Source of the DNA: a virus
IMG/VR virus record: IMGVR_UViG_3300030060_001926
Span: 1 to 40,173 of that record
Strand: one strand, 5' to 3'
Length of the DNA: 40,173 nucleotides
The position numbers were made by a program, and so were the translations under genes. Positions 25,031 to 33,111 of the stretch are shown piece by piece (the first letter of the stretch is position 1; each line of letters starts with the position of its first letter). The notes below the pieces were generated by a model. It searched no databases and was not told the origin of the DNA. It was given only the letters and a program-made list of their open reading frames with translations.

Positions 25031-26652
25031 TGTTGACCTCCTACACCAAACATTTGCATTGCTTGTTGGATAGCTTCAGGCGGAATATTTTGGCCGCCTG
25101 TCTCTTGAATATCTCTTCGTGCCGCATCACCAGCAACACCTGCTGCTTGTTGTGCAAGAATCTGTTGCATCTGAGCTTGTTGTTCAGCACTTTGTTTTTC
25201 TTGCTGCATTGCACGTTGTTCTTCCATAACTTCTTCTTCAGATTTAACCCAAAGTTTAGGATCAAAGCCAAGAGATAGAACAACAGCTCTAGAGAAAGCA
25301 TCCCACTTAAACATCTTCATGCCTGTTTCAGGTAAGTTTCTAACCATCTCACCTAATTGCATAAGCTTAGTTAGATCTCCCTCTCTAGACAAGGCTTGTA
25401 ATCCAGTAATGATTTCAATAGCAAGTAAACCCTGCTCTTCGTCAAACTGTTCTCGCATTCTTTCGTCAATCTCATCATTATTGATCATCAAAAGAATTGT
25501 TCGTCTAACTAAAGGTTCCATTAGTTCTCTTGCAATTGCGGAGAATGTACCACCCAAGATACCCTCAAGCTCATTACCAATAGCTCTAATTGCTGTAGCA
25601 GTAACTCTTTCTCCCTTGGGCATGGTTGCTGATTGCATTAAGAAACCAGCACCAACTTCTCTTCGCATTGTTTCTACAGCAGAAGAAGACACCTGTACCT
25701 GTGCGTTCATTGTAGAAGAAGGAGAGATAACAAACACATCTTGCTGCCGTGCTGCTACCCAGTCACCGTTCTGTGCAGATGATAGGTCATCAAGCTCTGA
25801 CAATCCAGCAGGGTCAACACCCATGAAGAATGTAGATCCTGCTGCCATTCCTTGAACCATCGACCGCGAGTATGCTTCCAAGGTAACGATGTCACCATAC
25901 AAGTCCTCAACGTGTGATCTGCCATAGTCTTCGTTGGCAACACCAGTCCAACGCAAGACAATAAAAGGACTAACTTCAAAGAAGCCACTATCAATAATCT
26001 CTTCATTTAATTCTTTTTCCATGTGCCACTGACCGTCATCTTGTAGGCAAATACGAATGTATACAGTATCATATCCATCCTGATCATTTTCACCATGTTG
26101 GAAACGGCGGGCCTCATCAACCTTTTCTTCATTAGGCTTAGAAAGATACTCAACATAGATAAGTTCTTTGACATCGCCTTGTACATTTCTTCTCACAACA
26201 AACTGATCTAATGGAATAACTCGGAAGGAGAAATCGTTATCCATAATAATTAAACAGTTACCAGTAACTACAAGATGTTGCAGTGCTAGATAGATAGCAT
26301 CTCGCATGTTGCGATTAAGCAACTTACGATAGATCTGTTGTGATAAAACTTCTAAATACTCATTAACAGAATGCTCTGGAGTACGTCCATTATTAAGACC
26401 AAGCTTAAAGAAAGCAGTATCATTAAGAGGAATAAGTGCCGAAAGAATTTTAGATGAAAGACTAGTCACTCCACGACTTGCCACACTAGAGTACTGTTGA
26501 ATCATTGGTTCTTGTTCGTCATAGTTTTCTGGCAATAATAGTGTAGGAATAGTCACAGCAGCACATGCTCTTGCCCTGTCAAGATAAAGCTCACGCTTTC
26601 TATCTAAAGCTTCCCATCTTTTTTTAATATTTTCTTCCGGTACTAAGCTCAT
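25027..26652 (-). CDS. Portal / head-tail connector protein (T7 gp8-like)
   Basis: 541 residues, identical in length class to T7 gp8 (536). N-terminal features match podovirus portals: RWEALDRKRELYLDRARACA, then AAVTIPTLLLPE and SSVASRGVTSLSSKILSALI. Later come FIVLRWTGVANEDYGRSHVE and the clip/crown region rich in Gln/Glu at the C-terminus (QQEKQSAEQQAQMQQILAQQ). It forms the dodecameric portal through which DNA is packaged. The preceding small gene provides a GGAG site just before the start. Confidence 0.95.
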   Translation of the reverse strand: MSLVPEENIKKRWEALDRKRELYLDRARACAAVTIPTLLLPENYDEQEPMIQQYSSVASRGVTSLSSKILSALIPLNDTAFFKLGLNNGRTPEHSVNEYLEVLSQQIYRKLLNRNMRDAIYLALQHLVVTGNCLIIMDNDFSFRVIPLDQFVVRRNVQGDVKELIYVEYLSKPNEEKVDEARRFQHGENDQDGYDTVYIRICLQDDGQWHMEKELNEEIIDSGFFEVSPFIVLRWTGVANEDYGRSHVEDLYGDIVTLEAYSRSMVQGMAAGSTFFMGVDPAGLSELDDLSSAQNGDWVAARQQDVFVISPSSTMNAQVQVSSSAVETMRREVGAGFLMQSATMPKGERVTATAIRAIGNELEGILGGTFSAIARELMEPLVRRTILLMINNDEIDERMREQFDEEQGLLAIEIITGLQALSREGDLTKLMQLGEMVRNLPETGMKMFKWDAFSRAVVLSLGFDPKLWVKSEEEVMEEQRAMQQEKQSAEQQAQMQQILAQQAAGVAGDAARRDIQETGGQNIPPEAIQQAMQMFGVGGQQ

Positions 26653-26656
26653 TTAA

Positions 26657-27004
26657 TTACTCCAATTCCTCGCGAGGTGCATAATCTGGTTGTTCAATTT
26701 GAGGAGAGTCAAGATTAAGATTAGCAAATGCATCGCCATCATCTCCGCCTTCTTGGCCTTCAGCCTCAGCCATAATCATACCTTCACGCTGTTCTTCTTC
26801 TGCCATCTTTTGGGCTTTTTCTAACTCAGCGTCTCTACGTCTGTCTAATTCTTCAAGGCGTTCTTGTTCTCTACGAGCAGCGGCTCTTTCTTCTTGTCTA
26901 AGAGCAGCTTGTTCTTGCTGTTGAAAGGCCTCATTCTGTAGAGTCCTCTGCATGTTCATCATTTCGGACGCGCTTGGTCCACTGCTTCCACCTTTACCTC
27001 CCAT
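26657..27004 (-). CDS. Coiled-coil Glu/Arg/Gln-rich protein before the portal gene
   Basis: 115 residues. A Gly/Ser-rich start (MGGKGGSSGPSASEMMNMQR) is followed by a long charged helix (ALRQEERAAARREQERLEEL and onward, about residues 25-75) and an acidic tail (QEGGDDGDAF ... PREELE). The helix is almost certainly a coiled coil. The first 11 bases overlap the 3' end of the 58-residue gene upstream. Position before portal suggests a head-assembly accessory, but no family is recognised. Confidence 0.75.
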   Translation of the reverse strand: MGGKGGSSGPSASEMMNMQRTLQNEAFQQQEQAALRQEERAAARREQERLEELDRRRDAELEKAQKMAEEEQREGMIMAEAEGQEGGDDGDAFANLNLDSPQIEQPDYAPREELE

Positions 27005-27282
27005 TTTGAGTCTCCTTCCATTGCTGAATCTTTTGAAGTACTTGAAGTTTTCCGTACAGAACCCCCCTGTCGAACTCCGTCTTTTTTAGGTCGTCCCCTA
27101 CTAGCTTTCCGAACAGATTCTTTAGTTCCTCCATCAGCTCGTTCGTGATGTGAAAGTTTTTCTCGTTCATTTTGTGCCTCTAATAGGAGTGAAAAAATAT
27201 AATACAGGTCTGATGATCTTGGAATCAGTCCTCTATCAAACTTATATTTAATTGTTGTAAATTTTGTATCGTTAAAGTTCAT
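26959..27282 (-). CDS. Small protein whose C-terminal part overlaps another gene out of frame
   Basis: 107 codons from ATG 27282, overlapping the preceding stop by 11 bases. Residues 1-41 look natural (FTTIKYKFDRGLIPRSSDLY, YIFSLLLEAQNERE). From about residue 42 the frame runs over the 58-residue gene in another frame and becomes charge-biased and low complexity (RKASRGRPKKDGVRQGG). Either the gene truly encodes a basic disordered tail, or an indel has removed its original stop, or the tail is tolerated. The N-terminal part is the more trustworthy. No family recognised. Confidence 0.45.
   Translation of the reverse strand: MNFNDTKFTTIKYKFDRGLIPRSSDLYYIFSLLLEAQNEREKLSHHERADGGTKESVRKASRGRPKKDGVRQGGSVRKTSSTSKDSAMEGDSKWEVKVEAVDQARPK
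26994..27170 (-). CDS. 58-residue helical protein, wholly inside a longer out-of-frame ORF
   Basis: It has its own AGAGG site six bases before the ATG and an in-frame stop upstream. It encodes a convincing amphipathic helical protein: MNEKNFHITNELMEELKNLF, GKLVGDDLKKTEFDRGVLYG, KLQVLQKIQQWKETQNGR. The stop overlaps the start of the next gene by 11 bases. The hydrophobic spacing looks like a real folded product, whereas the overlapping frame (107 residues from 27282) has an unnaturally Ser/Lys/Gly-rich tail here. I therefore believe this frame is the translated one. Function unknown. Confidence 0.65.
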   Translation of the reverse strand: MNEKNFHITNELMEELKNLFGKLVGDDLKKTEFDRGVLYGKLQVLQKIQQWKETQNGR

Positions 27283-27526
27283 TCAGTTCTCCGTCTTCAT
27301 CTTCAGATGCACCTTGTCCTACAAGGACATCCATATGAAAGTCTTTAGATTCTGGATCTATGTTCATGTTATCACACACTTTTGTTAAATCATGCATAAA
27401 AATATGAACCATTTCCATATTATTAAATGCTAACTTTACTCGGGTTCCATCTAAAGACATGAGCTTCGTACACTCTCGAACCGCTAGGTCGATGTCGTAT
27501 TCAGAATTAATTACATAGAAACTCAT
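27272..27526 (-). CDS. Small hypothetical protein after ribonucleotide reductase
   Basis: 84 residues after a perfect AAGGAGG site. The sequence alternates beta and helix: FYVINSEYDIDLAVRECTKL, TRVKLAFNNMEMVHIFMHDL, then an acidic tail (GASEDEDGELNEL). It looks like a small folded alpha/beta domain. It lies between the nucleotide-metabolism block and the head genes, so it could be either an accessory of reductase or a regulator. I do not recognise it. Confidence 0.75.
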   Translation of the reverse strand: MSFYVINSEYDIDLAVRECTKLMSLDGTRVKLAFNNMEMVHIFMHDLTKVCDNMNIDPESKDFHMDVLVGQGASEDEDGELNEL

Positions 27527-27537
27527 GGTCCCCTCCT

Positions 27538-29427
27538 TTAAGTTACTTCACAGCCGCCCGCTGAGCAGCTGAGAGTATGGGTGTGCTTGGTGTCATCCTC
27601 TAGTTCATAACTAGATAGTAAACTCCAGTCAACATTGTGAGGCATTTCATCAACCATCATTGCATAAGTTACTTCATCAACTGCTTCAAACGGAGCTTGT
27701 TGATAAACATGGTCTTCCTTAGGTAGGAAAGAAATACCAGAAATAATATCCCATTCATTCCAAACCCACTGACCAATTTCCAAGAACTCATCATCTGTAT
27801 AGCTTACAGTAATGCTTGGCTTATGATCACAATAGTGTAGTTGGAAGTCTTGCCAATACTTAAGATGTTCTAATGCAACAAGGTCATCTTGTGTCATTGA
27901 ATCTTTTGGAGAAGCAATGGGAAATGAAAATACAATTGTATTGTCAGGTCGCATAACACAAGGTTCCCAAGGTACACCAGCATCTTTCATAAGCTGACCA
28001 ATGGGATCTTTAGAATCAAGACGAACTCTACGAATATAATACTTTGAATATCGTGGGTGCATACCAGATGCTGATCCGGCTACACAACTTGTTGTACCTT
28101 CTGGCTTAACACAAGTAATACTAGCACTTGGATTAATATCTAAATACTCTGCCCATTCACGGTTGGTTTCATGAGCAATTGTTTTCATGTCTTGCAGCAA
28201 GGACTCATTCCACAGATCGGGAACATCCATAATACCAGTAACAGAAACACCCAGCAGTCTTTCTTCATTACAATTATCACGGAATGTGTAGTCACCACGC
28301 TCTTCAAAATATGTAAAGTTAGTTAGTGCGGATTGTAGTGTACCTAAGATAGTTGCAAGATGAACTTTATCTAAAATCTTAGAGGGAGTATCAAGTTCTC
28401 TTGCTACAATAGTAGATAGGTTACAAAACTCTTTAGATCGCAGGATGATTTCAGAACAAGGGTTTGTTCCAAAGCTGTGTCCTTCAACACGGCGACCTGC
28501 CTTGCGAGCAATGCGTTCCATTGCTTCTCTGTTGCAGATGCCACGCTCGCCAGAGTGAGAGTCATATAATGCACTCCACTCCTGTAAGAACTCACTAAAG
28601 CTTGGCTTAGTTTCATAGACGGCTGAGTTGTTAGCAAGACTACGATGACCAGCGGTATCCCACCAAGCACCTGACTTACAAAGAGCCATGTCTCTATCAC
28701 CAAGATCACTCAAAGAAATAAGAGCAGAGCGACGAACACCACCACAAATAACAATTTCAGCAATCTGGCAAACAAGATCGTGTACCTCAATAGGCTTTAG
28801 CTTGCGTCCCTTTGCTTTGTGGAACATGCTTGCGGTAAATCTAATGAGTCTTTCGAGGGGTTCTGGACCAGAAGCTCGACCACCAAACGTTTTAAGTCTA
28901 GCCCCAGCAGGACGAACACGGCTAGCATCAATAGTGCTGTGATAGCCACTGTAAAGTCCATGAATAAATTTATGAAACGCATCTGCCCATCCTGCCCTTG
29001 AGTCTTCGACAACAATAACGTCATCTGTTTTATTAATTTCAGCCGGAATCTCAGGCAATCTGTTTACTGAGTTTGCCTCGCATGAGAACCCAACCCCTGT
29101 ACCACACATCAAGATATACATAATATTCCTAAAGTCCGAAGGTCGTTCTACAGCTATGTAAGAACAGTTATAGGACGCAACATCATCTACATCTAGTGCA
29201 GTACCAGCAGTCATAAGAGCCCGCATAGAGCCAAAGATTTCTCTGTCCTTCATCATACCACGACAGAGTTCTAGTTTGTCTCGCCACTCACCTGTAATGC
29301 TTAGTCTTTTAATCAAGTAATTAATGTATCTATCAACTGCTTGATCCCATGTTTCTCTTCTTCCCTCCTCGGGAATCCATCTACAGTAGCGTGAAATAGC
29401 TACAAAATCTTCAAAAATCTTTGACAT
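27538..29427 (-). CDS. Monomeric adenosylcobalamin-dependent ribonucleotide reductase, class II
   Basis: 629 residues. It reduces ribonucleotides to deoxyribonucleotides for phage DNA synthesis. The catalytic set is visible: Cys88 (YNCSY, first redox Cys), CGTGVGFS at 108-115, GGVRRSALISLSD near 229, NPCSE at 322-326 (Cys324 as thiyl-radical Cys, Glu326 as general base), and FCNLS with Cys335 as second redox Cys. The C-terminus has CSAGGC (Cys621/Cys626), the swinging dithiol pair with the same spacing as Lactobacillus RTPR. The lack of class I iron ligands and the monomeric layout argue for a B12 enzyme. It is about 110 residues shorter than RTPR. The gene sits three bases after dUTPase. Confidence 0.93.
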   Translation of the reverse strand: MSKIFEDFVAISRYCRWIPEEGRRETWDQAVDRYINYLIKRLSITGEWRDKLELCRGMMKDREIFGSMRALMTAGTALDVDDVASYNCSYIAVERPSDFRNIMYILMCGTGVGFSCEANSVNRLPEIPAEINKTDDVIVVEDSRAGWADAFHKFIHGLYSGYHSTIDASRVRPAGARLKTFGGRASGPEPLERLIRFTASMFHKAKGRKLKPIEVHDLVCQIAEIVICGGVRRSALISLSDLGDRDMALCKSGAWWDTAGHRSLANNSAVYETKPSFSEFLQEWSALYDSHSGERGICNREAMERIARKAGRRVEGHSFGTNPCSEIILRSKEFCNLSTIVARELDTPSKILDKVHLATILGTLQSALTNFTYFEERGDYTFRDNCNEERLLGVSVTGIMDVPDLWNESLLQDMKTIAHETNREWAEYLDINPSASITCVKPEGTTSCVAGSASGMHPRYSKYYIRRVRLDSKDPIGQLMKDAGVPWEPCVMRPDNTIVFSFPIASPKDSMTQDDLVALEHLKYWQDFQLHYCDHKPSITVSYTDDEFLEIGQWVWNEWDIISGISFLPKEDHVYQQAPFEAVDEVTYAMMVDEMPHNVDWSLLSSYELEDDTKHTHTLSCSAGGCEVT

Positions 29428-29430
29428 TAA

Positions 29431-29847
29431 TTAAGCTCCAGTCGATCCAAAACCGCCATCTCCCCGCTCTGTCTCTGTAAGCTGTTCTACAACCTCGATT
29501 TTAGGACAGAAATACGGAACAATTACTAATTGTGCGACTCTATCTTGAGCCACAATAGTTTCACTGTGGGCATTATGATTCTTAATAAGACAAATAATCT
29601 CGCCTCTGTAGTCAGAATCAATGATTCCTACAGTATTTGCTAAGCCCAGCCCTTTCTTGCCGATGCTAGAACGAGGACAAAGCAATCCAAAATGGCCTTC
29701 TGGAATCTCAATATGAACCTTAGTTCTAATCTTTGCTGTGCTTTTTCTTGGGATCTCAACTGTTTCTGTACAGTACAGATCCATTCCAGCAGAGCGTTCT
29801 GTTCCACGGGTAGGAACACAACCATCCTCTTTAATTACAATCTTCAT
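29431..29847 (-). CDS. dut: Deoxyuridine 5'-triphosphate nucleotidohydrolase (dUTPase)
   Basis: 138 residues, the normal trimeric dUTPase size. All five motifs are present: SAGMDLY (1), CPRSSIGKKGL (2), GIIDSDYRGEI (3, with catalytic Asp and Tyr), DRVAQLVIVP (4) and RGDGGFGSTG (5, the flexible C-terminal arm). The enzyme converts dUTP to dUMP and pyrophosphate, keeping uracil out of phage DNA and supplying dUMP. A GGAG site precedes the ATG. No residue of the active site is missing. Confidence 0.96.
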   Translation of the reverse strand: MKIVIKEDGCVPTRGTERSAGMDLYCTETVEIPRKSTAKIRTKVHIEIPEGHFGLLCPRSSIGKKGLGLANTVGIIDSDYRGEIICLIKNHNAHSETIVAQDRVAQLVIVPYFCPKIEVVEQLTETERGDGGFGSTGA

Positions 29848-29872
29848 AATTCTCCAATCGTTTGTCTATAAG

Positions 29873-30622
29873 CTAGGTTTTTGGCGACCAAAGTTTTATT
29901 TCCTTGGTGGCCTTATCGTAGTCTCCGATACGCAGAATACGCACACACCTAGCTTGAGCTAGGGCAAACTCTTCTTTAGTCATATCAGGCACTCTGTTCT
30001 CGGGTCTACGGTCCCAGTCTTCATTTAAATATATGTCCATAATAACAGAATCCCAATCATCAGGATCGTTTTCTGCCAATACTTTCTTAGCTTTAGCAGG
30101 CCCAACCTTCCAAAGCCCAAAGATATTATCTGTGGTATCTCCTGTCATCCATTGTTCATAGAAGAACCTATCGGCCTCTTCTTCTGATATATAAACAGGC
30201 CCATCTTCTTTATCAGGATTCCAGTGCCAGCCCGGAACTGACCGAAGATCTTTGTCTACAGTAATACCAATTGCTTTCCCAGATGATATCATCATACCAA
30301 GAAGATCATCTGCTTCTAGTTTAGCAACACACTTTGCATCTGTAGCTTCATCATAAATACACTCAATACTATATTCCATAGAATCAGGACGCTTGACTGA
30401 GTTACGGTGCTCTTTGTAAAGAGGCCAAAACTCTTTCCTGTAGTTGTCTTCTCTAGGGCAAGACATTGCTACAATAACTTTATCAATATTATCAGGAGTC
30501 CAAGCATTGAGGTCTGTAGCTATACGATACGGCAGTTCATCTACACCTTCTCCATCAGCCCAATAAGCTGCTCGATAGGCAATGATGTCCCCATCAATAA
30601 TTGCTGTGGTTGGTCTATCCAT
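29873..30622 (-). CDS. 5'-3' exonuclease (T7 gp6-like, FEN/PIN superfamily)
   Basis: 249 residues. Metal-binding acids appear in family order: TAIIDGDIIAYRAAY (Asp10, Asp12), KLEADDLLGMM (Glu103, Asp105, Asp106), TVDKDLRSVPG (Asp123, Asp125) and GDTTDNIFGL (Asp162, Asp165). These lead into the helix-three-turn-helix KVGPAKAKKVL that grips DNA. In T7 this nuclease removes RNA primers and degrades host DNA for recycling. The start shares a base with the kinase stop (TAATG). It is shorter than T7 gp6 (300), but the core is complete. Confidence 0.93.
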   Translation of the reverse strand: MDRPTTAIIDGDIIAYRAAYWADGEGVDELPYRIATDLNAWTPDNIDKVIVAMSCPREDNYRKEFWPLYKEHRNSVKRPDSMEYSIECIYDEATDAKCVAKLEADDLLGMMISSGKAIGITVDKDLRSVPGWHWNPDKEDGPVYISEEEADRFFYEQWMTGDTTDNIFGLWKVGPAKAKKVLAENDPDDWDSVIMDIYLNEDWDRRPENRVPDMTKEEFALAQARCVRILRIGDYDKATKEIKLWSPKT

Positions 30623-31398
30623 TAATCTGCACCTTCTTTAAATTCTTCATCGGTAGGATCAGACAATCGTTCAATTTCATTTTCAAGCAAATCAACAATG
30701 TTGTCTAGCTTATCAAGCTCATCCTTTAGCATATATAGTTTTAAGAAATGATCGTTTGGCTGAAGACCGTTGCGATATAATTCAGTGGTTGGATCAGTAG
30801 CTGGATCACCAGACATTATCCAAGTAAAGAACCTATCTCGAATATAATCTTGAAGTTCGGGAACAGGCTCACGATTGACTAGATACTCATGAAAAATATC
30901 TACATAGTCTTTGTGTCCCATCTCTACCATAGTTGCTAGTGTTTCTGATTCATGGAATCTCCAAGAGTCAAAAGGTTCATCAAGATCTCTGTCACCTGTA
31001 GTAATAAAGATCTGATAGGCCTCCACTTCTCTACCAAAAGCAATCTCATTCATGTATCGAACATCGTCTTGAATAACAATGTGTTCAAACCTTTCAACCT
31101 GATCCTGCTTATTGCGAAGCTCAATTGTTTTTAGTTCTTCAACTTCAGCTCTTACTTTGTTAACCCAATAATCTGCATCTTCTTTTCTCCTGCCTTCGCC
31201 CCATTTCTGACAATACTTTCGATAGCCATCTGGATCTTTTTCTTTAGTAAATCCTAGATCGGCAGCTTCTTTCTTTAACGCTTTAGCAAATGGTAGGATG
31301 ACTGGTATGTAATTATTTTCATACGCAACGTCATACAAAATACTTGCAATGGTAGACTTACCGGCTCTACCTGCACCACATAGTTGAATAAATTTCAT
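30622..31398 (-). CDS. P-loop nucleotide kinase (probable deoxynucleoside monophosphate kinase)
   Basis: 258 residues. Walker A is GAGRAGKST at residues 8-16, after a beta strand (FIQLC). Further kinase-like elements are IPVILPFAKALKKEAADLGF and the Walker B-like HIVIQDDVRYMNE. These resemble phage dNMP kinases of the T4 gene 1 / P-loop NMP kinase group. A long helical, acidic C-terminus (DELDKLDNIVDLLENEIERL) follows. Placed between DNA polymerase and exonuclease, it fits dNMP to dNDP phosphorylation. The substrate cannot be read from the sequence, so other P-loop kinases are possible. An AAGGAG site precedes the ATG. Confidence 0.75.
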   Translation of the reverse strand: MKFIQLCGAGRAGKSTIASILYDVAYENNYIPVILPFAKALKKEAADLGFTKEKDPDGYRKYCQKWGEGRRKEDADYWVNKVRAEVEELKTIELRNKQDQVERFEHIVIQDDVRYMNEIAFGREVEAYQIFITTGDRDLDEPFDSWRFHESETLATMVEMGHKDYVDIFHEYLVNREPVPELQDYIRDRFFTWIMSGDPATDPTTELYRNGLQPNDHFLKLYMLKDELDKLDNIVDLLENEIERLSDPTDEEFKEGAD

Positions 31399-31407
31399 TT
31401 TATCTCC

Positions 31408-33111
31408 TTAGTGAGTCTCAGACCAGTTCTTACCAACACGGTATTCGGCCTCGGTTTTAATAGAACAACCAAGAAGCCTGCCCGCTTTCTCGGCACAAAG
31501 ACAAACGTCTCGACCAAGATCGTGTGCAATATCTGGAGAGCATTCAATCTGTAATTCATCGTGAACATTAGCAACCCAACGCCACTGGTCCTTGTACTTC
31601 TCAGTTAGTACATCGTCAGCATAACATGCCCATACCTTTGCCACATGAGCACCACTAGATTGTAACAAAGTATTTAGTGCAGCATGAGCCGAACGAACAG
31701 GAATGTCCCGCCAATTAAACGGACACACCGATCCCTTGGAGTGAGCATCAAACTCTACGTCCTGAAGAATACGCTTCAGACCGGGAATGTTTGTTAGTAA
31801 TTGGTTCTTTACCTGTCGTGCTTTAGTTGCAGATACACCAACAACAGAACCAAACTTAGCATCGCCACCACCATATAGGAAGCAGTAGATTGCAGACTTA
31901 GCTTTATTTCTAGAGTCCAAGCCCATTGCAGTTTGATTGTGGGTATGAATATCTCCCTCTAGGATCTGCTTGGTATATGCACCATTGTCATACTTACCAA
32001 GATAATGTGCAAGCATTCGCAACTCTAGGCCAGACAGGTCAGCACCAACTATAACCCAACCCTTACGGGGAACAAACAAAGATCTAGCACGCTTGTCACT
32101 AGATACTTGTTGCATGTTTGGATTACTAGATGTCATACGACCAGTAACAGTTCCTAGAATATTTATACCACCATGGATACGTCCATCTCTAGAACAAGAA
32201 GCACGCTGAATCCAATCAGATACTTGAGACATCAGCTTAGTTTCATCGAAATACTTTACTAGAGTCTGTGCTTCTGAATAATCTAGCTTAGCAAGAACAG
32301 ATCTATCTACCTTAGGGTTTCCCTTATCAGTAGTAGGTGCTTGCCAGCCATACTTTTCATGCAGCCTCTCAGCAATTTGTTGCCGAGAGCCCGGATTGAA
32401 AACAGTAATTTTGTCTTTCAATCTTTTGCCAGTCTTTTCCGACCAACGTTCTTCAATTTTATCAGGGAAGATACGACGCATTTCGTCTTCGACACCTGCC
32501 TTATCCATCATTAGTTGTTTTTCCAACTCGATAGCAGTATCAAGGTCAAAGCCAAAGCCATTTTCTACTTGCCGAGAAATAATATCAGCAACTTTAAACT
32601 CCATAGACATGGCAAGAGCATTCTCTTTCCTAAAGTCTTCCTGATATTTGTACACCTCAGCCGTAACTACGGTATCTTGAACGCAGTAATCAAGCATCTC
32701 ATCGTTGTATTCATCAAACCCACCTGAGTAATCATCCTTGTATTCACCAAGGAGTTGACCCCAAGCTTTGAGAGAATGAGATTGACCCGGAAGCATAGGC
32801 TTGTCGGGCCACATCATACGAGAGATGACAAGTGTATCGTGTACACACTTTGGTACGAAATCCCTGACCAATCTCTTGATCAAGGGAATATCGTAGCCAA
32901 AGACATTATGACCAACAATGATGTCAGCTGTTTCCAAAGCTTTCACAAACTTTTCTAACTCCCACTCATGATATCTTACAGTGTTACCTGTCTCTACATC
33001 ACAGGTGGCAGCACACCAGATTCGTGTTGCTTCTGGAATGCACTGACCCTTCTTGTTGATTGTTACTTCATTTAATCCATTACCCTCAATATCAAATGCC
33101 AATACTTGCAT
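31408..33111 (-). CDS. Family A DNA polymerase with 3'-5' exonuclease (T7 gp5-like)
   Basis: The start is the ATG at 33111 (MQVLAFDIEGNGL); the longer open frame upstream lies in the primase gene. 567 residues versus 704 in T7. Exonuclease: Asp7/Glu9 (FDIEGN), Asp74 (NVFGYDIPLI), Tyr142 and Asp146 (YCVQD). Polymerase: motif A GADLSGLELR (Asp358), motif B R401...K405...Y409...Y413 (RNKAKSAIYCFLYGGG), motif C VANVHDELQ (His517, Asp518). Tyr409 aligns with E. coli Pol I Phe762 and T7 Tyr526. A T7-like thioredoxin-binding loop is not obvious, which explains part of the shorter length. It overlaps primase by 20 bases. Confidence 0.96.
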   Translation of the reverse strand: MQVLAFDIEGNGLNEVTINKKGQCIPEATRIWCAATCDVETGNTVRYHEWELEKFVKALETADIIVGHNVFGYDIPLIKRLVRDFVPKCVHDTLVISRMMWPDKPMLPGQSHSLKAWGQLLGEYKDDYSGGFDEYNDEMLDYCVQDTVVTAEVYKYQEDFRKENALAMSMEFKVADIISRQVENGFGFDLDTAIELEKQLMMDKAGVEDEMRRIFPDKIEERWSEKTGKRLKDKITVFNPGSRQQIAERLHEKYGWQAPTTDKGNPKVDRSVLAKLDYSEAQTLVKYFDETKLMSQVSDWIQRASCSRDGRIHGGINILGTVTGRMTSSNPNMQQVSSDKRARSLFVPRKGWVIVGADLSGLELRMLAHYLGKYDNGAYTKQILEGDIHTHNQTAMGLDSRNKAKSAIYCFLYGGGDAKFGSVVGVSATKARQVKNQLLTNIPGLKRILQDVEFDAHSKGSVCPFNWRDIPVRSAHAALNTLLQSSGAHVAKVWACYADDVLTEKYKDQWRWVANVHDELQIECSPDIAHDLGRDVCLCAEKAGRLLGCSIKTEAEYRVGKNWSETH

